A stretch of 44,437 nucleotides of DNA from a bacterium. Its GTDB lineage: Bacteria > Bdellovibrionota_C > UBA2361 > RFPC01. The stretch spans positions 1 through 44,437 of the forward strand of contig JALEGQ010000164.1 of NCBI GenBank assembly GCA_022763385.1, read 5' to 3'. The translations under genes and the position numbers were made by a program. This document shows positions 17,148 through 25,013 of this stretch, one piece after another (the stretch's first letter is position 1; every line of letters starts with the position of its first letter). The notes beneath the pieces are model-generated. The model was not told the DNA's origin. It saw only the letters and a program-made list of their open reading frames with translations, and did no database searches.

Positions 17148-17680
17148 AGGTTTGATGAGAGTGAGAATACAAATTGGTCATACGAGATTTTCTTTTCTTC
17201 AAGGAGATCAAGGAAGGCTTGGTAACTCTTCTGGAGGCCCTTGCGAGGATCTTTTTCAGCGAGCTCTAGAGCTCGAAGTTCTCGGTAGATTTCGCTCGCG
17301 ATCTTTACCGCGTCTCGATCGGGAAATCTCCGATTGGAGTGGTATCCAGTAATCTCTCCGGTACTATCAAAAGATGGAGTCACATGAGCAAAAACCCAGT
17401 AGTGGTCTCCGTTCTTGCACTGATTTACCACGTAGGCAAAGATCTCTCGCCCTTCTTCAAGCACATCCCACATATAGCGGAAGACACATCGGGGCATATC
17501 AGGATGTCGGATGATATTGTGCTGTTGACCTAAAACTTCTGATTCTTGAAAGCCAGCAACTCTCAGAAAGACCTCATTGGCATACACCACTCTTCCGGAA
17601 CGGTCAGTCTTGCTGACGATGATCTCCTCTTCCCCGAAGAGCCGTTCGCGTCCGGTGGGGGGGATACTCTGTTCTTTCAT
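17144..17680 (-). CDS. Aer-like PAS domain protein
   Basis: A 178-residue single PAS protein. [14 protein letters not shown], the helix [10 protein letters not shown] and the strand [14 protein letters not shown] match the FAD-binding PAS of the aerotaxis receptor Aer. A helical tail of about 60 residues ([14 protein letters not shown]...) follows and may dock to the partner. No membrane segment or signalling domain is present. The stop overlaps the start of the chemoreceptor gene (ATGA). Flavin binding is inferred from the family, not shown. Confidence 0.88.
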   Translation of the reverse strand: MKEQSIPPTGRERLFGEEEIIVSKTDRSGRVVYANEVFLRVAGFQESEVLGQQHNIIRHPDMPRCVFRYMWDVLEEGREIFAYVVNQCKNGDHYWVFAHVTPSFDSTGEITGYHSNRRFPDRDAVKIASEIYRELRALELAEKDPRKGLQKSYQAFLDLLEEKKISYDQFVFSLSSNL

Positions 17681-17854
17681 GACAAGCGCTCTCCCGTTAG
17701 TGCTCTGTTGGAGTATCGACGAGCTTTTGGAACTCCTGAAGAATAACTGAGAGAGATGTCGTTATCGCCGCAATTTCAAAACAGTATTTGTCCTCGTGGG
17801 AGAGGCGTCTCTTTTGCACGACAGGATGAGAGCGTTTGAGTGGTGAAGTGGCGG

Positions 17855-17882
17855 ACCGGGTACCAATGGGCTGGTACCCGGT
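17855..17882 (-). terminator. perfect 11-bp inverted repeat after the HPF-like gene
   Basis: ACCGGGTACCA (17855-17865) and TGGTACCCGGT (17872-17882) pair perfectly around a six-base loop. On the minus strand the hairpin begins 16 bases after the HPF-like stop codon, the position of a terminator. Neither side carries a T run, so it may be a factor-dependent terminator, an mRNA-stabilising hairpin or a protein site. Confidence 0.45.
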
Positions 17883-17897
17883 AATCAATAGAGGGGC

Positions 17898-18215
17898 TCA
17901 GTGGTGGCTGCGGCGTTTTTCTATGGTGTCTCTGATGACTCGCTCTGCTTTCGTGAGGGCTCCCTGGAAGGACTCTTTCACGGTTTCTGCCTTGTGAGTT
18001 ACCGCAGAGGGAGATTCTCCTTCGAGGCGGAGCTCTATAGAGCAGTGCTTGTCGAACTCTCCTCCTTTGGTGGAGTTCTCATCTCTGAGGTGTATCTCAA
18101 CGGTGGTGATCGATGAGCTGAACTTTCCAAGCTTCTTTCTTGTGGTTGCTGAGAGGGTCTCTTCCAGATCCGCTGAACCCTTGATGTGGTTGTCGGTGTT
18201 TACTCGGATGTCCAT
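17898..18215 (-). CDS. HPF/RaiA-like ribosome-associated protein
   Basis: A 105-residue protein with the beta-alpha-beta pattern of the ribosome hibernation factor family, including VEIHLRDENS, DKHCSIELRLEG and a basic C-terminal helix ending KRRSHH. It lacks the extra C-terminal dimerisation domain of long HPF, so it resembles the short forms. Relatives bind the decoding region of the 30S subunit during starvation. A strong GAGGAGGAG ribosome-binding site precedes the ATG. It stands alone between ccmB and the PAS gene. Confidence 0.78.
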   Translation of the reverse strand: MDIRVNTDNHIKGSADLEETLSATTRKKLGKFSSSITTVEIHLRDENSTKGGEFDKHCSIELRLEGESPSAVTHKAETVKESFQGALTKAERVIRDTIEKRRSHH

Positions 18216-18296
18216 AGTCTCCTCCTCTTTGATTCATAACCCACTCCACGATACCTCTTTCCCGACGAGACCAAAAGAAGAGAGCCAGAAGTTGTG

Positions 18297-18974
18297 TTAC
18301 TCTCTTGCAGCGCTTTCAAAGAGTGTGACTCCTCCGACGAGATAGAGGGTTCCGAGCGCTATTACGAGTGAAAACCAGTTTCCGGCTCCGAGCACCCCGG
18401 TGCCGGCGGAGAGAGAGGTGCTGATCTCTGCGACAGCAAAGAAGAGCGGAAAGAGGAGGGGAAGGAACGTAAGGGGAAAGAGGACTGCTCGGTGAGCCTG
18501 TTGAATCATCACCCCCCCAATCAGAGCTGCAAGGGCAGAGTAGGCGAATGTTACGACGATGCTCAAGATCAGGTACGACGACATCCACTCCCAGAGGGGG
18601 ATATCAAGCAGTGCCGCCAGAAAAAGCGTAGAGATCAGGTGGTTCCCGAGGCAGAGGAGGAAGATAAAGGAGACTTTCGCCAGGTAAAACTCGACGAGTG
18701 ATCGCTGAAAGAGAAAGAGTGCTCGAAGAGTCTGCGCTTCTCGATCACTCTCAAAGGTTCGCATAATGTTTACGGCGCCAGAAACGAGAAAGATTCCCCA
18801 GACAAGGGGGTGAAAGAGTGCGATAAGTTGTTCTCGGTCGCCAATAGATTCCGTTACTCCCAAGCCGAGAAAGGTGGAGAGGAGGATACTGAGGGTGAGA
18901 AGTGGAAAGATCTGAACGCCACTCCTGAACTCAGATCGGAGATCTTTCTGTAGTATTCCAAAGAAGCAGTTCAT
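18297..18974 (-). CDS. ccmB: heme exporter membrane subunit CcmB
   Basis: A 225-residue six-span membrane protein starting at MNCFFGILQKDLRSEF, the typical CcmB beginning. It retains the LFHPLVWGIFLVSGAVNIMR region and the ERDREAQTLRAL-type segment here read as ESDREAQTLRAL. With CcmA it forms the ABC module of cytochrome c maturation System I, which releases holo-CcmE. The ATG shares its A with the ccmA stop (TAATG). A longer reading frame upstream exists but lies inside ccmA, so this start is preferred. Confidence 0.9.
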   Translation of the reverse strand: MNCFFGILQKDLRSEFRSGVQIFPLLTLSILLSTFLGLGVTESIGDREQLIALFHPLVWGIFLVSGAVNIMRTFESDREAQTLRALFLFQRSLVEFYLAKVSFIFLLCLGNHLISTLFLAALLDIPLWEWMSSYLILSIVVTFAYSALAALIGGVMIQQAHRAVLFPLTFLPLLFPLFFAVAEISTSLSAGTGVLGAGNWFSLVIALGTLYLVGGVTLFESAARE

Positions 18975-19588
18975 TACGCTTTCTCTGCCTCCATTGTTTC
19001 CCCATGGTGGTTGAGAAGTATTTTCTGTTGACCTGAAAATGGAAACTCTTCGGGACGGTGGGTAGCGATAATCACGACGCACTGAGCAGCGCTTAGCTGC
19101 TCTTCGAGCACTGCAAGGAGGGCGTGTTTTCCAGGGGTATCGAGTCCGTCGAGAGGTTCATCCAAGAGCAGGAGTTGGGGGGAGCGAGCAAATGCCATGG
19201 CGAGTCCAAGTTTTGCCCTCCACCCCTTCGAGAGCGTGTGAACTCGCTCTTGGAAGATCGATGGTAGCCCGAAGGAATCAATAGCAGAGCGGTCAAGGGT
19301 GGTGTTGGCCATCCTTTCCAGGAAGAAGAGGTGTTCCTGAACCGTGAGAGATGGAAATTGCAAAAAGCGAGGCTCATAGAGAGAGCGCTGCGCTATCGCG
19401 GTATACTCGATCTCCTCTACCTCTGCACTGAGCACACCCCCCAGTATTCGGAGCAGCGATGTTTTGCCACTCCCGTTGGTGCCCTGCAGCAGGGTGAGCT
19501 CTCCGGCGACGAAAGAGCGGTCATCGAGCTTGACGGCGAGACGAGAGCCAAAGAACTTTCGGACCGTTCCTACATGAACCTTCGGCAC
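18974..19588 (-). CDS. ccmA: heme exporter ATP-binding subunit CcmA
   Basis: A 204-residue ABC ATPase of normal CcmA length. Walker A is GTNGSGKTS, the signature is LSKGW within HTLSKGWRAKLGLA, Walker B is LLLLDEPLDGLD and the switch histidine is in ATHRPEE. The GTG at 19588 was chosen because an AGAGGAG site lies nine bases upstream; an in-frame TTG at 19627 is less likely. It powers the CcmAB complex that frees heme-loaded CcmE. The gene is cut off from ccmE/ccmF by an inserted block at about 19.6-20.9 kb. Confidence 0.9.
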   Translation of the reverse strand: MPKVHVGTVRKFFGSRLAVKLDDRSFVAGELTLLQGTNGSGKTSLLRILGGVLSAEVEEIEYTAIAQRSLYEPRFLQFPSLTVQEHLFFLERMANTTLDRSAIDSFGLPSIFQERVHTLSKGWRAKLGLAMAFARSPQLLLLDEPLDGLDTPGKHALLAVLEEQLSAAQCVVIIATHRPEEFPFSGQQKILLNHHGETMEAEKA

Positions 19589-19651
19589 AGAATTTTTCTC
19601 CTCTTGAGCGATAGCGATTCTCAACAATAATCACACGAAGTGCCGTTGTCT

Positions 19652-19770
19652 GTGTGCCTGGCATGTTCACAAGCTAGCTGGTGAAAGTCCAGCCATAACC
19701 TATTGAGTGTGTGAACCCTCCAGGGCAGGTTGCACTGGGTTGCGCTCACTCTTGAGCATGGAGAAGTGGC
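19652..19770 (+). mobile_element. possible 5' fragment of a group II intron
   Basis: The stretch starts GTGTGCCTGGCATG, which fits the GUGYG 5' boundary and early domain I of bacterial group II introns as I remember them. It continues with a GCTGG-TGAAAGT-CCAGC hairpin (19677-19693) of the kind found in those introns. No reverse transcriptase gene or domain V follows, so it would be a remnant. The gene-free stretch 19589-19985 otherwise shows nothing recognisable. A covariance-model search is needed, and this rests on weak recall. Confidence 0.35.
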
Positions 19771-19985
19771 CGAGCTGAAGGTGATTCGAGCGCCGAAGGA
19801 TACGCTTCCTGGAGACCCTGATGGAGCTCTCGGCGTGAGTTGGCAGATCCCCGACGTTCCGGACCTGATTTCTTCAGCCAACGACGTGGCTTCGAGAACG
19901 ATTCACGGCCCCCTCTGGTTTAATAAAACTTTCTGGAAATGGCACTCGGTGTGCATATTCAGAGAAAATCTGCCAGCATCAGCTT

Positions 19986-20507
19986 ATGAAAATACTGAAG
20001 AGGCTCTCTACTGAAGCGGAAGTAGCGGGAGTAGAATTTCTGGTCATTGGTGGTCACGCCATTAATGCATACGGCTATCCTCGCCAAACAGGAGACTTGG
20101 ATATCCTATCAACTGCTGATTCTCGAAAGTTTTGGACCACTACACTTGAGAGACTTGGATATGAAATTATTCAGGACCATGAGGTATTTAGCCGGTTTAA
20201 ACCACCATCTCTTAGCTTTTGGCCGATAGATCTGATGTACGTCGACGCTGAAGTTTTCAAAACCATGAAAGCGGCAGGAAAAGATTTTGACTTTGGAGAT
20301 ATCTACGCCTCTTGTCCCAGCATTCCGCACCTCATTGCACTAAAGCTTCACGCGATGAAGCAGCAAAGCGAGTACCGAGAAGCTAAAGATTTTTTGGATA
20401 TTTCCGAACTGTATAAACGCTCGGACTTGAATGATTCCGAACTGTTATCTCTCTGCGAAAGATATGGTAGAATAGATGTCTATGAAAGGATCAAACGAAA
20501 AAGCTAG
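19986..20507 (+). CDS. nucleotidyltransferase (AbiEii/MNT-like), possible toxin-type enzyme
   Basis: A 173-residue protein with the minimal nucleotidyltransferase core FLVIGGHAINAYGYPRQTGD followed by LDIL, giving the GG motif and a D-x-D metal site. A second conserved patch is SIPHLIALKLHAMKQQ, with an acidic KDFLDI. Relatives transfer nucleotides to tRNA or protein and include toxins of toxin-antitoxin pairs. The next gene overlaps it by about 30 bases and is a plausible partner. The block reads more AT-rich than its surroundings and interrupts the ccm genes, suggesting transfer. The enzyme class is well supported, the toxin role is not. Confidence 0.78.
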   Translation: MKILKRLSTEAEVAGVEFLVIGGHAINAYGYPRQTGDLDILSTADSRKFWTTTLERLGYEIIQDHEVFSRFKPPSLSFWPIDLMYVDAEVFKTMKAAGKDFDFGDIYASCPSIPHLIALKLHAMKQQSEYREAKDFLDISELYKRSDLNDSELLSLCERYGRIDVYERIKRKS

Positions 20508-20712
20508 CGATTCCAAAGAGATTCGAGAAGAAGGGGACTATTTTCTCGACCTTCCCGATACCTCAGATTTTAAACCGTTGCTGGTTGATATCTCGCTCGC
20601 TGCAAATATAAAGCTCTGCGAAGAGATGTTGCACATCTGGAATGCCCGCGGGTGCGAACCTGATAACCCCTACGCGGTTCCTTTCAAGTTGGAAGAGGTT
20701 ACTCGTGAGTAA
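20476..20712 (+). CDS. small acidic partner protein of the nucleotidyltransferase
   Basis: A 78-residue protein of unknown family. It is acidic and soluble, with a central segment (LLVDISLAANIKLCEEMLHI) that should form a helix. It starts inside the 3' end of the nucleotidyltransferase gene, overlapping by 32 bases (26 if the ATG at 20482 is used), so the two are translationally linked. Position and size fit an antitoxin or accessory subunit, but nothing in the sequence proves this. The 230 bases after it hold no gene I can support. Confidence 0.55.
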   Translation: MSMKGSNEKASDSKEIREEGDYFLDLPDTSDFKPLLVDISLAANIKLCEEMLHIWNARGCEPDNPYAVPFKLEEVTRE

Positions 20713-20942
20713 TATGCTGGGCACAAATGAAAATGCCCGGTGGACTTCCTATAGCTCCGTCAAAAACACCCGATACGGCAATATCAAAATACCATCTTCC
20801 GTCTGTCTGGGGCGATCTTCATGACATACGACAATGCGCATCTTGAGCTTGGGTTGATCATTTATGATCGCTCTCAGCCCTTAGTCCCTATGGTGAGATT
20901 TCAATAACTCAGATCAAAGAAGAGCTCACTGTATTCTCGCAC

Positions 20943-21029
20943 TTACCTCTTCTCAAAAAAGAGCGGGAAGAGGAGGAAGGCGACGCTTCCGACGGCGAGT
21001 ATGGCAGAGCAGATTATTTCTAGGTTCAT
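20943..21029 (-). CDS. 28-residue single-span membrane protein coupled to ccmF
   Basis: A tiny ORF whose ATG overlaps the ccmF TGA (ATGA). It encodes an N-terminal hydrophobic segment (IICSAILAVGSVAFLLFPLF) ending in the basic FEKR. The pattern resembles the first membrane helix of CcmI/CcmH-type assembly proteins, so it may be a relic of such a gene or a genuine microprotein comparable in size to CcmD. Coupling and a clean membrane helix support expression. No family can be named. Confidence 0.5.
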   Translation of the reverse strand: MNLEIICSAILAVGSVAFLLFPLFFEKR

Positions 21030-23062
21030 GGGTGTACTCCCGCTTTTTCTGGTTGGGTACGCTCGTGAGCTCCTGATGCTGATATTCGATTGGTTCCACC
21101 GATAAGAAGAAGGCTCCCGAACGCCATGATCGCTACACCTAACCACAACCAACCCTGAAGAGGGTTGATATACACCTTGAAAGTCGCCTTTGTTCGGTCT
21201 CCGTTCAGTCCCGCCAGGACGATGTAGAGATCTTCTCGGAGTCCTTTGCGGAGCGCCACTTCGGTGGTGGTTTCGCTATTCTTCTTGTAAAAGCGAAGTT
21301 CTGGAAAGAGATCGGTCACCGGTGTCTCGTCCTTTCTCTCCAAAACTCGTACATGAGCATAGAGTGACTCATAGTTCGAGGTGTTGCGTGTGGTTACCTG
21401 CGCGAGCTCAAGTCGGTATCTTCCGATATCGACGTGCTCCTGCGGACCGAGGGCGAATTCACGTTCTGTTTTGTGTGCCATTGAAGCGGTGATGCCGATC
21501 GTGGCGATGAGAACTCCGAGGTGAACGAGAAATCCCGCACCTCTTCGTTGATGCTTCTTCCACGTCTTTGTGATGACCTCTCTCGTGCTCTGACTTGCTG
21601 CTGAGTTCCGTTGGGTTCGAGCGGCTCTATAGCTCTCTGTGATGAGTGTTCCGAGGACAAACATCGTCAGGGAGTACGAGGTAACGGCAGAGAAGCTTTC
21701 TACTCCTGCCCACAGCACCGCAAGCCCACAGATAAGTCCGAAGATCATGGGGAAGAGGAACGATCTGCGGAGACTCTTCAGGGAGGTTTCTCGCCAAGAG
21801 ATGAGAGGGCCGACTCCCATGAGAAAGAGCATGATAAGAAAGAGCGGAACGTTGATGGCGTTAAAGAACGGAATGCCCACGGCCTGTTTCTCTCCGGTAA
21901 GGGCCTCTGAAAAGACCGGAAACATCACCCCCCAGAATGTTCCAAAGAGTATGCTGAGAAAGATGAGGTTGTTCATGAGAAAAGCAGTTTCTTTCGAGAA
22001 GATGCTTTGGATCTTTCTGGGGGAACGGAGGATTTCTCGTCGAGATATCGTCAGCACGAGACAGCTTGCGAAGACGATTCCCATATAGATCAGAAAGACC
22101 TCCCCGATATCGGTCGATGCAAAAGCGTGTACACTCTGTACAATTCCGGAGCGGGTCAGAAACGTGCCGAAGACCGTGAGGAGGTAGGAGAGAACGATCA
22201 GCCAGATATTCCAGGTCTTGAGCATCTCCTTTCGCTCCTGAACCATCACGGAGTGCAGAAATGCGGTGGCGGTGAGCCACGGCATGAGTGAGGCGTTTTC
22301 TACTGGATCCCACGCCCAAAATCCTCCCCAGCCAAGTTCAATGTAGGCCCAGTATCCGCCGAGACAGATACCGAGGGTCAGAAAGGTCCATGCGGTCAGG
22401 GTCCACCTCCGGGTGATACGGATCCACTCATACCCAGTTTCTTTCGCAACGAGCGCTCCCATACAGAAGGCATACGGAATAGCGAGGGTGGTGAATCCGA
22501 GGTAGAGCATCGGTGGATGAATGGCCATGTACGGATTTTGGAGGAGTGGGTTCAGTCCATTTCCATCCGGGGGGATGAAGGGAGATTGAATACTCCGAAA
22601 GGGGTTGGTCAGGAGAAAAACAAGGGTGAGGAAGAAGAAGAGGGAGAAGTGGAGCCACGAGAGCATCCACGGAGCAATCTTCTCTGGAAAATGTCGGTGG
22701 CTGAGACTCAGGATGCCCGCTCCGGCGGCGTGAAAGAAGCACCAGAGCAGCATCGAGCCATCCATCCCACCCCATATCGCTGAGACGCGATAGATGCTCG
22801 GCATATCCCGGTTTGAAAACTGCCAGATATACTGGTTCGAAAAATCAGCGGTGAAGAATCCATACCCGAGGGCCAAGAGGGAGAGCGTGGTGGTGATCGT
22901 TACGAGTTGGAGGGAGCGAAGCGAGAGTTTCGTAAACCGGTGCGATATCTGGGGTGCGAACCTGTTCCGTACCGCATCGGAACCTCCTGCTATCCCAGAG
23001 AGTATTCCGATCAGTGCGGCGATCCACGCGAGCGCGAGTGAGAAGTTGCCGAAGTTATTCAT
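21026..23062 (-). CDS. ccmF: cytochrome c heme lyase subunit CcmF
   Basis: A 678-residue, roughly 15-span protein. The WWD-type heme-handling motif is visible as GWGGFWAWDPVENASLMPWL, with the expected flanking histidine regions (LQNPYMAIHPPMLYLG). CcmF takes heme from CcmE and attaches it to CXXCH sites of apocytochromes on the periplasmic side. The gene overlaps ccmE upstream and the 28-residue ORF downstream by four bases each. ccmC, ccmG and ccmH are not in the window. Confidence 0.97.
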   Translation of the reverse strand: MNNFGNFSLALAWIAALIGILSGIAGGSDAVRNRFAPQISHRFTKLSLRSLQLVTITTTLSLLALGYGFFTADFSNQYIWQFSNRDMPSIYRVSAIWGGMDGSMLLWCFFHAAGAGILSLSHRHFPEKIAPWMLSWLHFSLFFFLTLVFLLTNPFRSIQSPFIPPDGNGLNPLLQNPYMAIHPPMLYLGFTTLAIPYAFCMGALVAKETGYEWIRITRRWTLTAWTFLTLGICLGGYWAYIELGWGGFWAWDPVENASLMPWLTATAFLHSVMVQERKEMLKTWNIWLIVLSYLLTVFGTFLTRSGIVQSVHAFASTDIGEVFLIYMGIVFASCLVLTISRREILRSPRKIQSIFSKETAFLMNNLIFLSILFGTFWGVMFPVFSEALTGEKQAVGIPFFNAINVPLFLIMLFLMGVGPLISWRETSLKSLRRSFLFPMIFGLICGLAVLWAGVESFSAVTSYSLTMFVLGTLITESYRAARTQRNSAASQSTREVITKTWKKHQRRGAGFLVHLGVLIATIGITASMAHKTEREFALGPQEHVDIGRYRLELAQVTTRNTSNYESLYAHVRVLERKDETPVTDLFPELRFYKKNSETTTEVALRKGLREDLYIVLAGLNGDRTKATFKVYINPLQGWLWLGVAIMAFGSLLLIGGTNRISASGAHERTQPEKAGVHP

Positions 23063-23502
23063 GAGATATTACTTTCTGTTGAGGCTGGCGCTGCGTCGGT
23101 TTTGGTGGGAGTCGGTGGCTCGTACTTGGAGGGACACTGTGTCATGAGGTGTGTGGCATAGAGCGTTCCATCTCGGAAGGCTCCGTCGATGATGACGGAG
23201 CGCCCGGGAGCAAACATATCTGGCATCAGCTTGTCATAATGGACCGCAATTCGCTCTTCGGCTGTTCCTTCAGGATCTCGAATCTGAAAGGAGAGTTTGA
23301 TCGTTGGTTCTGTCTCATAGATAAGTTTTTCCGGTGCCACCATGCCAACGACACGAGCTCTCGGAACATGAAAACTCTCGGCTTTTGCCGCGAGCTCTGA
23401 GGGGGTAAAGACCCGAGCGGTGTTGGTCTTCATCGCTTGAACAACGAGGATCGTGCCCCCACCAAAGAAGAGAATGATAAGAACGATAAAAACTCTGCTC
23501 AC
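23059..23502 (-). CDS. ccmE: heme chaperone CcmE, cysteine (CxxxY) type
   Basis: A 147-residue periplasmic protein anchored by one N-terminal span (VFIVLIILFFGGGTILVV), followed by the OB-fold core. The heme-attachment site reads Cys123-Pro-Ser-Lys-Tyr127 instead of the usual His-x3-Tyr. Cys-type CcmE proteins are known from some deltaproteobacteria and archaea. The GTG at 23502 has an AGGAAC site upstream; a TTG at 23550 overlapping the previous stop (TTGA) would add 16 residues and cannot be excluded. It is part of the rpoH-lytM-ccmE-ccmF chain. Confidence 0.92.
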   Translation of the reverse strand: MSRVFIVLIILFFGGGTILVVQAMKTNTARVFTPSELAAKAESFHVPRARVVGMVAPEKLIYETEPTIKLSFQIRDPEGTAEERIAVHYDKLMPDMFAPGRSVIIDGAFRDGTLYATHLMTQCPSKYEPPTPTKTDAAPASTESNIS

Positions 23503-23546
23503 AATGCTTTTGTTCCTCAGACAATTGGTAGTCAGTGATCGAGATC

Positions 23547-25013
23547 TCAAAAGGTGCGTGTCGGCACAATACCGAGCTTCCTCTTGACTCCCTCTATCTT
23601 CCGATCAACGTGCTCATTATACCAGCGCTGGCTCAGCCACTCTGTCGGATCTACGGGAATCCCCTGAAGTCGGACCTGAAAGAGGACCCCACGTTCACAG
23701 GTGAGGCCTGTTTTTCCTATTTTCCCGATCGGCTCTCCGATCTTGACTGATTCTCCTCGCCGTACCTGTACCTGAGAGAGATGGGTGTATACCGAAGTAA
23801 GGCCGAGGCCGTGGTCGACGCCGACCGATTTTCCAAAGGTGTCGAGCTCTTCAACAAAGGAAACCACACCATTATTTGCTGCCAATACATCTTCGTGGGA
23901 CGAACGGAAAAAATAGCCCTCATGAATCCGAGAAGAGAGTATCTCTTTTCCGGAAAAAAAGGCGAGTTGCTCTGCCATCCCGTATCGTACAACCCCAGAT
24001 TGTTTCAAAAACGACTGATTCCAGTATCGCTTGAAACGAGAATCTCGTGTCAGCGATCTGAGGTGAGCGCGATCCAGCGGTCGAAGATACCGTTCTAGTG
24101 CGATAAATTCTTCTTCGTAGCGTCCTTTTGAGCCAGGACGGGTAAGAAAGGGTTGCTCCAGCAGTCGGCTTAACTTCTCTTGATGTCGTTCTGCCAAGGG
24201 ATGGATCTCTGAGCGAAGGCAGTTTGAGGAGATCTCCTGCTTGCGAGGGCGAATCTGTCTTCTGGCTTCCTTTGAGTAGAAGGGCTCACGGGTCGCATTT
24301 CCCGCAGTATCCTCTGCAAATAGGCTCAGCTCAATCTGAGGAGCCTTCTTTCCAGGTCGGCTGGCGAGCTCAAGGGGGAGGGCATAGAGTACGGCAAAGA
24401 GGTCCTGCTTCTCAAAGCTCGGGTCGAGGAGTCTCGCCGGAAACCCGATGAACACCTGATTATTTACCTTCACTCCTGAGACCGTGAGTGATTCGTCAAC
24501 GGCACGGTACACGAGAAGTTGGGAGCCCCCGATTCGAGCATTATGCTGAGTGCTTACGACTTCAATCGAAGGAGCACCATAGTCAACGGGAAGCGTGAAG
24601 GTGTGTTCGCTCCGATTGCTCCACATGCTTCGGTCGAAAGCCCGAATCTCGAGATCGATACTCCCTTCCTGGAAGCCACTTTTTCGCCCAGGAAAGTTGA
24701 GGGTGACGGTTTGTGTGTTGACGCCGTTGAGGGAGCGACGCTCTAGTTCTCGTGTCTCTCCGTGTTGAACTGCTCGGATGACGATCTCATCGATTCCAGA
24801 TTCGAGATCTTCAAACTCTACAACGAGTCGGGTCGGCACTTCTCCAATCCCTCGGGGGAGCTCTCTTACGAAGATAGAGGGGCCGTTCGCTTCAAAGAAT
24901 ATGTTATAGAGCTCTTTCCAGCCGATAACAGCAACGGGTACGAGCAGGGCGAGCATCAGCGAGAGCAGGAGTGCAAAGAGCGATACTTTTCCCTCATGGT
25001 TTTTATTCTTCAC
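23547..25013 (-). CDS. degenerate LytM/M23 peptidase-like envelope protein
   Basis: A 488-residue protein with one N-terminal span, an extracytoplasmic region of strands (about 40-330) and a C-terminal M23 domain from about residue 360. Of the zinc ligands, His364 remains but the Asp four residues later is Phe. The usual His-x-His pair is replaced in RGVLFQVR (443-445). Only the THLS histidine (411) is kept. It should therefore lack peptidase activity and may act like EnvC/NlpD-type amidase activators. It starts at GTG overlapping the rpoH stop by four bases. Confidence 0.85.
   Translation of the reverse strand: MKNKNHEGKVSLFALLLSLMLALLVPVAVIGWKELYNIFFEANGPSIFVRELPRGIGEVPTRLVVEFEDLESGIDEIVIRAVQHGETRELERRSLNGVNTQTVTLNFPGRKSGFQEGSIDLEIRAFDRSMWSNRSEHTFTLPVDYGAPSIEVVSTQHNARIGGSQLLVYRAVDESLTVSGVKVNNQVFIGFPARLLDPSFEKQDLFAVLYALPLELASRPGKKAPQIELSLFAEDTAGNATREPFYSKEARRQIRPRKQEISSNCLRSEIHPLAERHQEKLSRLLEQPFLTRPGSKGRYEEEFIALERYLRPLDRAHLRSLTRDSRFKRYWNQSFLKQSGVVRYGMAEQLAFFSGKEILSSRIHEGYFFRSSHEDVLAANNGVVSFVEELDTFGKSVGVDHGLGLTSVYTHLSQVQVRRGESVKIGEPIGKIGKTGLTCERGVLFQVRLQGIPVDPTEWLSQRWYNEHVDRKIEGVKRKLGIVPTRTF

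Noticed and set aside
17697..17888. 63-codon TTG-started frame between the HPF-like and PAS genes
   Set aside because: It starts inside the 17855-17882 hairpin region and shows no domain or ribosome-binding site.
19730..20014. 94-codon open frame upstream of the nucleotidyltransferase
   Set aside because: No domain is recognised, it overlaps the start of a better-supported gene and there is no convincing ribosome-binding site; it may be a fragment.
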